Positions 23,111 through 32,330 of a DNA stretch of 36,886 nt are shown here, piece by piece. The DNA is from Desulfosporosinus sp. Tol-M. GTDB lineage: Bacteria > Bacillota > Desulfitobacteriia > Desulfitobacteriales > Desulfitobacteriaceae. The notes under the pieces are model-generated. The model had not been told where the DNA came from. It searched no databases and was given only the letters and a program-made list of their open reading frames with translations. Each line of letters begins with the position of its first letter. The stretch's first letter is position 1. The translations under genes and the position numbers were made by a program. The stretch is from assembly GCA_000770645.1 (NCBI GenBank), contig JQID01000049.1:1-36886 (forward strand), read 5' to 3'.

Positions 23111-24343
23111 ATGAATTATGTAATCATAGGCAATTCTACGGCGGCGATAGGATGTATCGAGGGGATCAGACAGATTGATAAGACCGGTCTGATTACCGTT
23201 ATTTCTAGAGAAAAATACCATACCTATTCCCGGCCGTTGATATCTTATCTCTTGTCCGGGAAAACAGACGAAGAACGGATGAAGTACCGCCCGAATAATT
23301 TTTACCAGGAGATGAACTGCAAGCTCTTAACCGAAAAGACGGTAGAGAAGATTCTTTCAGATGAGAAAAAGGTGCTCCTTGAGGATGGCAGCGTTTTGTC
23401 TTACGACAAACTTCTGGTAGCAACTGGCTCCAATCCTTTCGTGCCACCGATTCAGGGGCTGGAAAGCGTGGAAAACCGGTTTACTTTCATGTCTTTAGAT
23501 GATGCTTTAGCAATCCAAAAAGCAATTACCCAAAGTACCAGAGTCTTGATTCTGGGGGCCGGTCTGATCGGACTCAAGTGTGCCGAAGGGATAGCAGAAA
23601 AAGCCGGACATATCACGCTGGTAGACCTGGCGGATCGAATTTTGCCGAGCATTCTCGATGAAGAGTCCTCGGCCATTGTTCAGGCACATCTGGAGAAACA
23701 GCAGCTTGAATTTATCCTTGCGGATAGCGTCCAGGCCTTCGACGCGAATTCTGCCGTGCTAACCGGCGGCAAAAAATACAAGTTTGATGTCTTGATTGTG
23801 GCCGTAGGGGTAAAGCCTAATACCAAGCTGATCGCGGAGGCAGGCGGGGAGGTTCAAAAAGGAATTGTGACCGATGAATATTGCCGATGCACGCTTCTTC
23901 CGGATATTTATGCGGCAGGGGACTGTACGGAAAGCTATGATATTTCTGCCGACGAGGCTCGTGTGTTGGCACTTTTACCGAATGCCTATATGCAGGGAGA
24001 GTGTGCAGGAATCAATATGGCCGGCGGAGAAAAACTATACACGAAGGCCATCCCTATGAATGCCACTAGTTTTTTTGGACTGCATATCATTACGGCAGGC
24101 AGCTATATGGGTAGTGAATATGTCAGCAAGGGAGAAAACTCTTCCTACAAAAAGCTGGTTACCAGGGAAGGTTTGCTGAAAGGTTATATCCTTATTGGCG
24201 ATGTGGCCAGGGCCGGCATATATACGGCCTTGATCAAGGAGAAAAAACCTTTAACTTCTATTGATTTTGAACTAATTAAAGATAAGCCTCAGTTAATGGC
24301 TTTTTCCAGAGTAGAAAGAGAAAAAATGTTGGGAGGCAGGTGA
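23111..24343 (+). CDS. FAD-dependent NAD(P)H oxidoreductase of the glutamate synthase operon
   Basis: 410 aa, pyridine nucleotide-disulfide oxidoreductase fold: FAD motif MNYVIIGNSTAAIG at the N terminus, NAD(P) motif VLILGAGLIGLKCAEG at ~143, second FAD motif LPDIYAAGDC at ~262. It lacks the CxxxxC redox disulfide, as in NirB/rubredoxin-reductase-like members. Placed between the ferredoxin and GXGXG subunits, it likely supplies reducing power to the synthase in place of the classical GltD. Confidence 0.88.
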   Translation: MNYVIIGNSTAAIGCIEGIRQIDKTGLITVISREKYHTYSRPLISYLLSGKTDEERMKYRPNNFYQEMNCKLLTEKTVEKILSDEKKVLLEDGSVLSYDKLLVATGSNPFVPPIQGLESVENRFTFMSLDDALAIQKAITQSTRVLILGAGLIGLKCAEGIAEKAGHITLVDLADRILPSILDEESSAIVQAHLEKQQLEFILADSVQAFDANSAVLTGGKKYKFDVLIVAVGVKPNTKLIAEAGGEVQKGIVTDEYCRCTLLPDIYAAGDCTESYDISADEARVLALLPNAYMQGECAGINMAGGEKLYTKAIPMNATSFFGLHIITAGSYMGSEYVSKGENSSYKKLVTREGLLKGYILIGDVARAGIYTALIKEKKPLTSIDFELIKDKPQLMAFSRVEREKMLGGR

Positions 24344-24344
24344 A

Positions 24345-25067
24345 GTGAAGATTGATGCAAAAACTATGCACTTTCAGGAGTTGAATAATCAAATCCGTTT
24401 AGCGACGGACAGTCAGATAACGATCAATAATTGCATTGGTCAACGCTATATCGGCAGTGGGCTGGGCAGCAAGGAGATAGTGATCAACGGTATACCCGGC
24501 AATGTATTAGGCGCCTATCTGGATGGCTGCTGTATTACCGTTCATGGCAATGCCCAGGATGCTACCGGGGATACCATGAACGATGGGACCATCGTTATTC
24601 ATGGTTCTTCGGGTGACGCTACAGGTTACGCCATGCGCGGCGGCAAGATTTACGTTCAAGGGAACACCGGATACCGCGCGGGCATCCATATGAAAGCCTA
24701 CAAGGAAAAAATTCCGGTTTTAATCGTCGGGGAAACCTCGGGCAGCTTTCTGGGCGAATATCAGGCCGGCGGAATTATTGTTGTCTTAGGGCTGCACAGC
24801 GCTCAGAAGACCCCGGTGGGGCATTTTTGCGGCACGGGCATGCATGGCGGCAAGATTTATTTGCGCTGTGAGGAACTGCCCAAGGATTTACCCCGGCAGG
24901 TTGTGGCCGAAAAGGCAACAAAGCAAGATTTGGCAGAAATCAAACCCTATCTGGAAGAGTTCTGCAAGATTTTTGGGGAAGATATAGAATATGTATGGGG
25001 TCAAACATTTTATGTGTTAATGCCTAACACGCATAATCCTTATAGACAACTTTATACCCGTAAATAG
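24345..25067 (+). CDS. Glutamate synthase, GXGXG subunit (GltB domain 3)
   Basis: 240 aa from GTG 24345, starting right after the preceding stop. The right-handed beta-helix repeats appear as GNVLGAYLDGCCITVHGNAQ, GDTMNDGTIVIHG, GYAMRGGKIYVQGNTG and GTGMHGGKIYLR. This domain has a structural role in assembling the synthase. It completes the three-part GltB of this operon. Confidence 0.92.
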   Translation: MKIDAKTMHFQELNNQIRLATDSQITINNCIGQRYIGSGLGSKEIVINGIPGNVLGAYLDGCCITVHGNAQDATGDTMNDGTIVIHGSSGDATGYAMRGGKIYVQGNTGYRAGIHMKAYKEKIPVLIVGETSGSFLGEYQAGGIIVVLGLHSAQKTPVGHFCGTGMHGGKIYLRCEELPKDLPRQVVAEKATKQDLAEIKPYLEEFCKIFGEDIEYVWGQTFYVLMPNTHNPYRQLYTRK

Positions 25068-25087
25068 GATATTTAGGCATTGTAATA

Positions 25088-25126
25088 TTCAGATATCACC
25101 TTCAGATATCATCTTTAGATATCACC
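25088..25126 (+). repeat. Three tandem 13-bp repeats before glnA
   Basis: TTCAGATATCACC (25088-25100), TTCAGATATCATC (25101-25113), TTTAGATATCACC (25114-25126). Each has a GATATC palindrome. They lie 49 bp before the glnA ATG. They might be protein-binding sites or slippage products. Confidence 0.7.
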
Positions 25127-25174
25127 TTAATGAAGCAAACTTTTTTTAATCTGGAATGGAAGAGGTGCAGCTCT

Positions 25175-26494
25175 ATGAATCATACCATGACCGAAGTGCT
25201 GGAATTTATCAAGGAAAACGATGTTAAATTTATCCGGCTGGCTTTTTGTGACATTTTTGGGACCCAGAAAAATATCTCGATTATGCCCGAGGAATTACCA
25301 AGAGCTTTCGAGTATGGTATTTCTTTTGACGCTTCGACGATCAGTGGCTTTATGAACGTTGAAGAATCAGATTTATTTCTGGTGCCTGATCCTGTGACGC
25401 TCTCTGTTCTTCCCTGGAGACCCAGTCAAGGACGCGTGGTGCGCTTCTTCTGTGACATCAAGCACCCGGATGGTGCTCCCTTTGAAGGAGATGGCAGAAA
25501 CATTCTCAGAAAGGCTATCAGGGAAGCTGAGGTCTTTGGTTATAACTGTAAGATAGGGGCGGAATGCGAGTTCTATCTTTTCCAAATGGATGAGAAGGGT
25601 TTACCCACTACAATACCGCATGATTCGGGAGGGTATTGTGACATTGCTCCCATGGACAAAGGAGAAAATGTGCGGCGGGAAATTTGTTTGATTCTGGAAG
25701 AGATGGGGATTAGACCGGAAAGCTCTCACCATGAGCAAGGGCCTGGCCAAAATGAAGTTGATTTTCAGTATAGTGATGCCTTGACGGCCGCCGATAATTT
25801 AATGACTTTTAAATCCGTGGTCAAAACGGTCGCCGCCCGCAATGGCCTTCATGCCTCGTTTATGCCCAAACCCCTTCCGGAAAAAAGCGGTAACGGTCTG
25901 CATATCAATATTTCGCTTTATAAGAATGGCCTAAATGTTTTTAATAACCGAAGTAAACAACATGGAGAGGTCCCTGAGAGATTTATCGCCGGGGTAATGG
26001 CTAAGATCCCTGAGATGACCGCGTTTTTGAATCCCCTGGCCAATTCATATGCCCGCTTTGGGAGATTTGAAGCACCAAAATATATCACCTGGTCCCACCA
26101 AAACCGTTCCCAGTTGATCCGCATTCCTGCCGCAGAAGCAGAATACTGCCGCATGGAGCTGCGTTCACCTGACCCCTCCTGCAATGCTTATCTGGCATTT
26201 GCCCTGGTGATTCAGGCAGGTATGGACGGAATTAATAAGCAGATACCGCTGACCCCGGCCTTTGATGCTAACCTTTATGAAGCTGATGCAGCTAAAATCA
26301 ATAGCCTCACCCTGATTCCTGAAAACCTTGGCGTGGCGATTGAGCTTGCGCAGAAGAGTACTTTTGTCCAACGTGTTTTGCCGCTCAAGACAATTGACAA
26401 ATTTTTAAGCAGTAAGCGGGTAGAATGGAACAGCTATACCCAAGCGGAGAACAAAGAGCAATTTGAAAAAGAAAAGTATTTTTTAAAAGTCTAG
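25175..26494 (+). CDS. glnA: Glutamine synthetase type I
   Basis: 439 aa from ATG 25175, seven bases after GAGGTG; the longer open frame from 25130 lacks a site. GSI signatures: DASTISGFMNVEESDLFLVPD, GAECEFYLF, the MPKPLPEKSGNGLHINISL loop and NRSQLIRIPAAEAEYCRMELRSPD. Length fits GSI-alpha. The C-terminal NLYDLPPEE adenylylation motif of GSI-beta is absent (ANLYEADAAKINS instead), so adenylylation is not expected. It is co-oriented with the glutamate synthase genes and just upstream of the ANTAR regulator, as in glnA-nitR of solventogenic clostridia. Confidence 0.93.
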   Translation: MNHTMTEVLEFIKENDVKFIRLAFCDIFGTQKNISIMPEELPRAFEYGISFDASTISGFMNVEESDLFLVPDPVTLSVLPWRPSQGRVVRFFCDIKHPDGAPFEGDGRNILRKAIREAEVFGYNCKIGAECEFYLFQMDEKGLPTTIPHDSGGYCDIAPMDKGENVRREICLILEEMGIRPESSHHEQGPGQNEVDFQYSDALTAADNLMTFKSVVKTVAARNGLHASFMPKPLPEKSGNGLHINISLYKNGLNVFNNRSKQHGEVPERFIAGVMAKIPEMTAFLNPLANSYARFGRFEAPKYITWSHQNRSQLIRIPAAEAEYCRMELRSPDPSCNAYLAFALVIQAGMDGINKQIPLTPAFDANLYEADAAKINSLTLIPENLGVAIELAQKSTFVQRVLPLKTIDKFLSSKRVEWNSYTQAENKEQFEKEKYFLKV

Positions 26495-26531
26495 TACTTG
26501 TAATCATGAGTAGAGGAAAGGTGGTGGTGTT

Positions 26532-27101
26532 ATGGATAGTGTGCTGGTTGTTTCAAGCACTGCTAAAGGGAAAGATTTTTTATCAGAATTCTTGATAGCA
26601 CATGATTTTTCCAAAATCACTACCGTCCAAAGTGGCGGCGAAGCCCGCAGGCTGTTAAATCAGAAAGATTTTGAATTAGTGGTCATTAATGCTCCACTAC
26701 GCGATGAATCCGGCGAAGAATTATCCTTGATGGTGACGGAAGTTTCCATGGCAGGAGTGATTCTGATTGTTAGATCGGAAATGGCGGACGATGTCTCCGC
26801 CAAAGTAGAGAATTATGGAGTGTTTGTGCTGCCTAAACCTCTCAGCCGAGCAATGTTCTTTCAGTCTTTGAAGCTAATGGCCGCTTCCAGGAGGAGGATT
26901 CTGGGTCTTCAGCATGAGAATGCCAAATTGCAGCAGAAGATTGAAGATATTCGCTTGGTGGATAGGGCAAAATGCACACTTATCCAATATTTAAACCTTA
27001 CTGAGCCGCAGGCGCACAGGTATATTGAAAAACAAGCGATGGACAGACGGGTTAGCAAAAGAGAAGTGGCGGAAAGTATTTTGAACACCTATGAGAGTTA
27101 A
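26532..27101 (+). CDS. nitR: ANTAR-domain RNA-binding antiterminator with degenerate receiver (NitR-like)
   Basis: 189 aa. Residues 1-115 form a receiver-like domain in which the phospho-acceptor position is Asn53 (VVINAPLRDESG) and the beta-1 acidic pair is Ser8-Ser9. Lys102 and Pro103 (LPKPLSRAM) are kept. A coiled-coil linker, RRRILGLQHENAKLQQKIED, leads to the ANTAR domain at ~132-189 (LIQYLNLTEPQAHRYIEKQAMDRRVSKREVAESIL). ANTAR proteins bind hairpins with A1/G4 six-base loops and prevent terminator formation. Five such hairpins overlap terminators in this window. The missing aspartate means its signal is unlikely to be phosphorylation; a direct partner or ligand is more plausible. Confidence 0.9.
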   Translation: MDSVLVVSSTAKGKDFLSEFLIAHDFSKITTVQSGGEARRLLNQKDFELVVINAPLRDESGEELSLMVTEVSMAGVILIVRSEMADDVSAKVENYGVFVLPKPLSRAMFFQSLKLMAASRRRILGLQHENAKLQQKIEDIRLVDRAKCTLIQYLNLTEPQAHRYIEKQAMDRRVSKREVAESILNTYES

Positions 27102-27152
27102 TAATAAAGAAGGATGCAGTTGGATCATTTGTTATACTTGATGAGATAATAA

Positions 27153-27168
27153 GCTGCCGGAGGGCAGC
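27153..27168 (+). promoter_or_regulatory. Small GC hairpin in the carA leader
   Basis: GCTGCC/GGCAGC with a GGAG tetraloop, about 20 bp before the carA start. No T-run follows and the loop lacks the A1/G4 pattern, so it is not part of the antitermination set. It may affect translation. Confidence 0.3.
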
Positions 27169-27189
27169 AAGAATAACGGAGGGACCGGA

Positions 27190-28269
27190 ATGCAGCAAAG
27201 CATTTATATTGTCCTGGAAAATGGGCAAGTTTTCAAAGGAAAAACTTTCGGGGCGGCAGGGGAGGTAGTCGGAGAGATTGTCTTTACCACCGGGATGACC
27301 GGATATCTGGAAACCTTGACTGATCCGAGCTATTATGGGCAGATCGTGGTTCAGACTTTTCCCTTGATAGGTAACTATGGTATCATTCCCTCCGACTTTG
27401 AAAGTTCTTCTCTCTATTTAAAAGCCTATATTGTCCGAGAATGGTGTCAAGTTCCATCCAACTTCCGCAGTGTGGGTGAGCTTGATACTTTTTTAAGGGA
27501 GCATAATATTGTGGGGGTTTATGGAATTGATACGCGGGAACTAACCAAGATCATCCGGGAAGTTGGGGTGATGAATGCCAAGATTACCACCACGTTGGCT
27601 GATCTGGATCAAGTATTGGCAGAAATTAAGAATTACAGAATTATTGATGCGGTGCAAACAGTTGGTACCAGGGAGATTTCGGTCTCCAAAGGAGTACCGG
27701 GAGGATACAAGGTAGTCTTATGGGATTTTGGGGCTAAGGAAAATATTCGCCGGGAGCTGCTCAAACGCGGCTGTGAGGTCATTACTGTGCCGGCGGACAC
27801 CGCTACGGCAGAAATTCTAAATTTTAGACCGGATGGGGTTATGCTTTCCAACGGGCCCGGCGATCCGGCCGACAATAAAGAGATTATTGGGGAACTGGCC
27901 AAGCTAGCGAAATCAGGGGTACCAATCTTTGGAATTTGCCTGGGCCATCAGTTGCTGGCCTTGGCGCAGGGAGCAGAAACCGCCAAACTTAAATACGGGC
28001 ATCGGGGTGCCAACCAGCCGGTCAAAGATCTGAAAACGGGCAGAGTCTACATTACCAGCCAAAATCATGGCTATGCGGTTGTGGCCGACAGCCTGCCGGC
28101 CCATGCCCGCTTAAGTCATCTGAATGCCAATGATGGAACGTGCGAAGGTATTGAATATCAGAATATGCCTGCTTTCTCGGCTCAGTTTCATCCCGAGGCC
28201 TCTGCAGGACCAAAAGATACCAACTTTTTATTTGATCGATTTATTGACCTTATGGGGGGAGTGAAATAA
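27190..28269 (+). CDS. carA: Carbamoyl-phosphate synthase small (glutaminase) subunit
   Basis: 359 aa. The N-terminal CarA domain opens with IVLENGQVFKGKTFG. The class I amidotransferase triad is visible as Cys in FGICLGHQLLAL and His-Glu in SAQFHPEAS. It hydrolyses glutamine and channels ammonia to CarB for carbamoyl phosphate used in pyrimidine and arginine synthesis. CGGAGGG precedes the ATG, and its stop directly abuts the carB start. Confidence 0.96.
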   Translation: MQQSIYIVLENGQVFKGKTFGAAGEVVGEIVFTTGMTGYLETLTDPSYYGQIVVQTFPLIGNYGIIPSDFESSSLYLKAYIVREWCQVPSNFRSVGELDTFLREHNIVGVYGIDTRELTKIIREVGVMNAKITTTLADLDQVLAEIKNYRIIDAVQTVGTREISVSKGVPGGYKVVLWDFGAKENIRRELLKRGCEVITVPADTATAEILNFRPDGVMLSNGPGDPADNKEIIGELAKLAKSGVPIFGICLGHQLLALAQGAETAKLKYGHRGANQPVKDLKTGRVYITSQNHGYAVVADSLPAHARLSHLNANDGTCEGIEYQNMPAFSAQFHPEASAGPKDTNFLFDRFIDLMGGVK

Positions 28270-31200
28270 ATGCCGCTAAACCGGGAGATTAAGAAGGTTC
28301 TCGTCATTGGGTCGGGACCAATCGTTATTGGGCAAGCCGCGGAATTCGATTATGCAGGAACGCAAGCGTGCCGCGCACTCAAAGAAGAGGGTTTAGAGGT
28401 AGTTTTAGTGAACTCGAATCCCGCGACAATTATGACCGACAACGTCATGGCTGATCAAATCTATATTGAGCCTTTGACGGTTGAGACCATTAAAAGGATC
28501 ATTGTTAAGGAATGCCCGGATAGCGTTTTATCAACTCTGGGGGGGCAAACCGGCCTAACACTTTCTATGCAGCTGGCCAAAGAGGGCTTTTTGGAGAAAC
28601 ATGGCGTGCGCTTGTTGGGCGCTAATCCTGAGACCATTGATAAGGCTGAAGACAGGCAAATGTTTAAGGATACCATGTTAAGTATTGACGAGCCGGTCAT
28701 CCCCTCATTGGTCGTTAACGATGTCCCTGCGGCACTCACATTTGCCCAAGAGATAGCTTATCCCGTTATTGTTCGCCCGGCCTTTACGCTCGGTGGCAGC
28801 GGCGGGGGTATTGTCTATAACGAAGAGGAACTGCGCCAGATTGCCGCCAACGGCTTGCGGCTTTCTCCGATCACGCAAGTCTTGATTGAAAAATGCATCT
28901 CCGGTTGGAAGGAGATCGAATTTGAAGTAATGCGTGACCATGTGGGCAATGTGATCACGGTTTGCAGCATGGAGAATTTCGATCCGGTCGGTGTGCATAC
29001 AGGGGACAGCATTGTCATTGCTCCTGCGGTGACACTTTCCGATAAGGAGTATCAAATGCTGCGTTCGGCGTCGCTTAATATCATCACAGCGCTGGGCGTC
29101 GAGGGCGGCTGCAATTGTCAGTTTGCACTTCATCCCCACAGTTTCGAGTATGCAGTTATTGAAGTGAACCCGAGGGTGTCCCGCTCCTCTGCGCTTGCCT
29201 CAAAGGCGACGGGGTACCCCATAGCGAAGGTAGCTGCCAAAATTGCCATTGGTTATACGCTTGATGAGATCAAAAACGCAGTGACAGGCAAGACCTGTGC
29301 TTGTTTTGAACCGGCCCTCGATTACGTGGTGGTAAAACTCCCTAAGTGGCCGTTTGATAAATTTGTTTATGCCAAGCGTACGCTTGGCACGCAGATGAAA
29401 GCGACGGGTGAAGTCATGGCCATTGGCACGAGCTTTGAGCAGGCCATCATGAAAGCGGTACGGGGAGCAGAAATATCCCTGGACAGTCTTAACCTGCCCA
29501 AACTAAAAAAATTAACCGATACGCAGATTGAACAGCTGCTCGCAGTGTGTGACGATGAACGTCTTTTCGTAATCTTTGAAGCACTCAAACGGGGCGTTTC
29601 CTGTGAGTCAATTAATGAAGTCACCCAGATTGACCTCTGGTTTCTAAATAAGCTTGCTCATCTTACCATACTGGAAAAAGAATTTGCCGGCGGGCCTTTA
29701 ACCCAAGAACTGTATCAAAGAGCGAAAACGCTGGGGTATCCGGATAAAGTCATTGAGAGGCTTTCCGGCTGCAAGATTGAGCAGCCGCTTCGGGCTTCAT
29801 ATAAAATGGTGGATACTTGTGCTGCTGAATTTGAAGCTGAGACGCCGTATTTTTACTCGACCTATGACCAGGTCAATGAGGCCGAGCAGTTTATCAAAGG
29901 CCGAAATAGCGGAAGGAAAACGATTATTGTCTTTGGTTCAGGACCTATCCGGATTGGCCAGGGTATAGAGTTTGATTATGCTTCCGTGCACTGTGTGTGG
30001 GCCCTGAAAAAAGCAGGCTATGAGGTAGTTATCGTCAACAACAACCCGGAAACTGTGTCAACCGACTTTGATACGGCTGACCGCTTGTATTTTGAACCTC
30101 TGACCAGTGAGGATGTTCTGAATGTGATTCATACGGAGCAGCCTTACGGGGTAGTAGTCGCTTTTGGCGGACAGACGGCCATCAAGCTGACCAAGTTCCT
30201 GGAGGCCCAGGGAGTTCGGATCTTGGGTACGCCGGCCGACAGCATCGATGCGGCCGAGGATAGAGAACGTTTTGATGCCTTACTGGAAAGATTGTCCATT
30301 AAACGTCCGCAAGGACATACCGTGATGAACAAGGATGAAGCGCTGCAAGCAGCCAATAAGCTGGGCTATCCGGTCTTGATGCGACCTTCCTATGTGCTTG
30401 GCGGTCAAAATATGATTATTGCCTTCAGTGATGATGATATCCGCGAATATATGGCGATCATTCTTACTAACAACATTGAGAATCCGGTGCTGATCGACAA
30501 ATATCTTACGGGTATTGAAATAGAGGTTGATGCTATCTGTGACGGCGAGGATGTTCTCATCCCCGGTATTATGGAGCATATCGAACGGGCCGGCATCCAT
30601 TCCGGGGATTCTATTGCGGTTTATCCGGCCTGGAATTTAAGCGGGGAGCTGACCGAACGGGTAATTGCTTATTCCCAAAAACTGGCCCTGGCCTTGAACA
30701 CCCAAGGGCTGATCAATATTCAGTATGTCATTCACACCGGAGAAATATATGTGATTGAAGTCAATCCCCGTTCTTCCCGCACTATTCCCTATATCAGTAA
30801 AGTTACCGGGGTGCCGATGGTCGATCTGGCAACCAGAGCCATGCTGGGGGAAAAATTAAGAGCGATGGGTTATGGGACGGGGCTATATAAAACACCACCT
30901 TATATAGCCGTGAAGGTACCGGTTTTTTCATTTGAAAAACTCATTGATGTGGATGTGCATCTGGGTCCGGAGATGAAGTCTACGGGTGAAGTGCTGGGCA
31001 TTGGCAAATCCTTGGCTGAAGCACTTTATAAGGGATTGGTGGCAGCCGGCTATCAGATGGTCAAGCAGGGCGGAGTGCTGATAACGGTACGCGACAGCGA
31101 TAAATTGGAGATTGTCGATATTGTCAAGAAATATGCCAAGTTGGGTTTTACTCTTTATGCTACCCGCGGAACGGCCAGGATTTTGGAAAAAGCTGGTCTG

Positions 31201-32313
31201 CAAGTAATTCCCGTTAAGAAGATTCATGAAGCAGATCACGATAATATTCAAACCCTGCTGGAAAGCGGTAAAATCAATTATATTATTTCTACGTCTTCCA
31301 AGGGCAGGCTGCCCAGCCGGGATAGCGTGAAAATCCGCCGTAAGGCGGTGGAAACGGCGATTCCCTGCCTGACCTCCTTGGATACTGCCAATGCCCTGGC
31401 CAATAGTTTGAAAAGCCGCTACTCTCAGAACAGCACCGAGTTGGTGGATATTAATAATATGAGAAGTGAACGTCTGAAGCTCAACTTCACCAAAATGCAG
31501 TCCTGCGGCAACGACTACATCTATTTTGATTGTTTCCACCAGAATGTGGTTAGCCCGGAATCCTTGAGTGTGTATTTATCCGACAGGTATTATGGCATTG
31601 GCGGTGATGGAATTGTGCTGATTTGTCCGTCAGATAAGGCTGAGGCTAAAATGCGGATGTTTAATTTAGATGGCAGCGAAGGCAAAATGAGTGGCAATGC
31701 GCTTACTTGCATCGGAAAATACCTCTATGACAAACAGCTCACGGATAAAGATCAGATTGCCATCGAAACCCTCAGCGGGATCAAAAAACTCAAACTTTAT
31801 ATCCGGGATGAATTGGTGAATTCAGTGTGTGTAGATATGGGACCGGCGGAGCTTAAGCCCGAGAACATTCCGGTTAAAATGCCAGGCCGGGAGATTGTGA
31901 ATCAGCCTGTGACGATTGATGGCCGGGACTACCGCATAACCTGTATGTCCATGGGAAATCCGCATTGTGTTGTCTTTGAAGACAGTCTGGAAAGCATTAA
32001 GATGGAGATAGAAGGTCCGGCCTTCGAATATTCACCAATATTTCCGGAACGAGTGAACGTGGAATTCGTAACGGTTATTGACAAAAATACCCTTAAAATG
32101 CGGGTGTGGGAACGGGGAAGCGGGGAAACCATGGCAGCCGGAACCAGTGCCTGCGCTGCTGCGGCAGCCGCAGTGCTTAACGGCTACTGTAATAAAGAAG
32201 AGTTTATTACAGTCAAACTCAGGGGAGGCGATCTGGTGGTGAAATATACTGATGAAACGGTGTATATGACCGGAAAACCCGAAAAGGTCTTTGAAGGGGT
32301 CGTGGAAATATAG
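28270..32313 (+). CDS. carB: Carbamoyl-phosphate synthase large subunit fused to a DapF-like domain lacking catalytic cysteines
   Basis: 1347 aa. Residues 1-1066 are a complete CarB: two carboxyphosphate/carbamate synthetase halves ([19 protein letters not shown] and [19 protein letters not shown]) and a C-terminal MGS-like regulatory domain. Residues ~1070-1347 are a full-length diaminopimelate epimerase fold ([41 protein letters not shown]). The first catalytic Cys of DapF, normally in MCGNxxRC, is Ser1141 (KMSGNALTC). The second, normally in ACGTG, is Ala1290 (MAAGTSAC). No internal ribosome-binding site or start is seen at the junction, so one polypeptide is expected. CarB activity is secure. 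The appended domain probably does not racemise by the two-cysteine mechanism and may be regulatory or have a new substrate. Confidence 0.93.
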   Translation: MPLNREIKKVLVIGSGPIVIGQAAEFDYAGTQACRALKEEGLEVVLVNSNPATIMTDNVMADQIYIEPLTVETIKRIIVKECPDSVLSTLGGQTGLTLSMQLAKEGFLEKHGVRLLGANPETIDKAEDRQMFKDTMLSIDEPVIPSLVVNDVPAALTFAQEIAYPVIVRPAFTLGGSGGGIVYNEEELRQIAANGLRLSPITQVLIEKCISGWKEIEFEVMRDHVGNVITVCSMENFDPVGVHTGDSIVIAPAVTLSDKEYQMLRSASLNIITALGVEGGCNCQFALHPHSFEYAVIEVNPRVSRSSALASKATGYPIAKVAAKIAIGYTLDEIKNAVTGKTCACFEPALDYVVVKLPKWPFDKFVYAKRTLGTQMKATGEVMAIGTSFEQAIMKAVRGAEISLDSLNLPKLKKLTDTQIEQLLAVCDDERLFVIFEALKRGVSCESINEVTQIDLWFLNKLAHLTILEKEFAGGPLTQELYQRAKTLGYPDKVIERLSGCKIEQPLRASYKMVDTCAAEFEAETPYFYSTYDQVNEAEQFIKGRNSGRKTIIVFGSGPIRIGQGIEFDYASVHCVWALKKAGYEVVIVNNNPETVSTDFDTADRLYFEPLTSEDVLNVIHTEQPYGVVVAFGGQTAIKLTKFLEAQGVRILGTPADSIDAAEDRERFDALLERLSIKRPQGHTVMNKDEALQAANKLGYPVLMRPSYVLGGQNMIIAFSDDDIREYMAIILTNNIENPVLIDKYLTGIEIEVDAICDGEDVLIPGIMEHIERAGIHSGDSIAVYPAWNLSGELTERVIAYSQKLALALNTQGLINIQYVIHTGEIYVIEVNPRSSRTIPYISKVTGVPMVDLATRAMLGEKLRAMGYGTGLYKTPPYIAVKVPVFSFEKLIDVDVHLGPEMKSTGEVLGIGKSLAEALYKGLVAAGYQMVKQGGVLITVRDSDKLEIVDIVKKYAKLGFTLYATRGTARILEKAGLQVIPVKKIHEADHDNIQTLLESGKINYIISTSSKGRLPSRDSVKIRRKAVETAIPCLTSLDTANALANSLKSRYSQNSTELVDINNMRSERLKLNFTKMQSCGNDYIYFDCFHQNVVSPESLSVYLSDRYYGIGGDGIVLICPSDKAEAKMRMFNLDGSEGKMSGNALTCIGKYLYDKQLTDKDQIAIETLSGIKKLKLYIRDELVNSVCVDMGPAELKPENIPVKMPGREIVNQPVTIDGRDYRITCMSMGNPHCVVFEDSLESIKMEIEGPAFEYSPIFPERVNVEFVTVIDKNTLKMRVWERGSGETMAAGTSACAAAAAAVLNGYCNKEEFITVKLRGGDLVVKYTDETVYMTGKPEKVFEGVVEI

Positions 32314-32330
32314 AAACTGAGGTGCTCGGA

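Noticed and set aside
27102..27189. carA leader as another member of the antitermination set
   Set aside because: Its hairpin has a four-base loop without the A1/G4 pattern and no terminator follows.
31440..31500. Separate dapF gene starting at the ATG near 31459
   Set aside because: No Shine-Dalgarno sequence precedes it and the frame is continuous with carB, so a fusion is the simpler reading.
30928..31539. 203-codon minus-strand frame opposite carB
   Set aside because: Antisense shadow; the plus-strand protein is conserved throughout, including the fusion junction.
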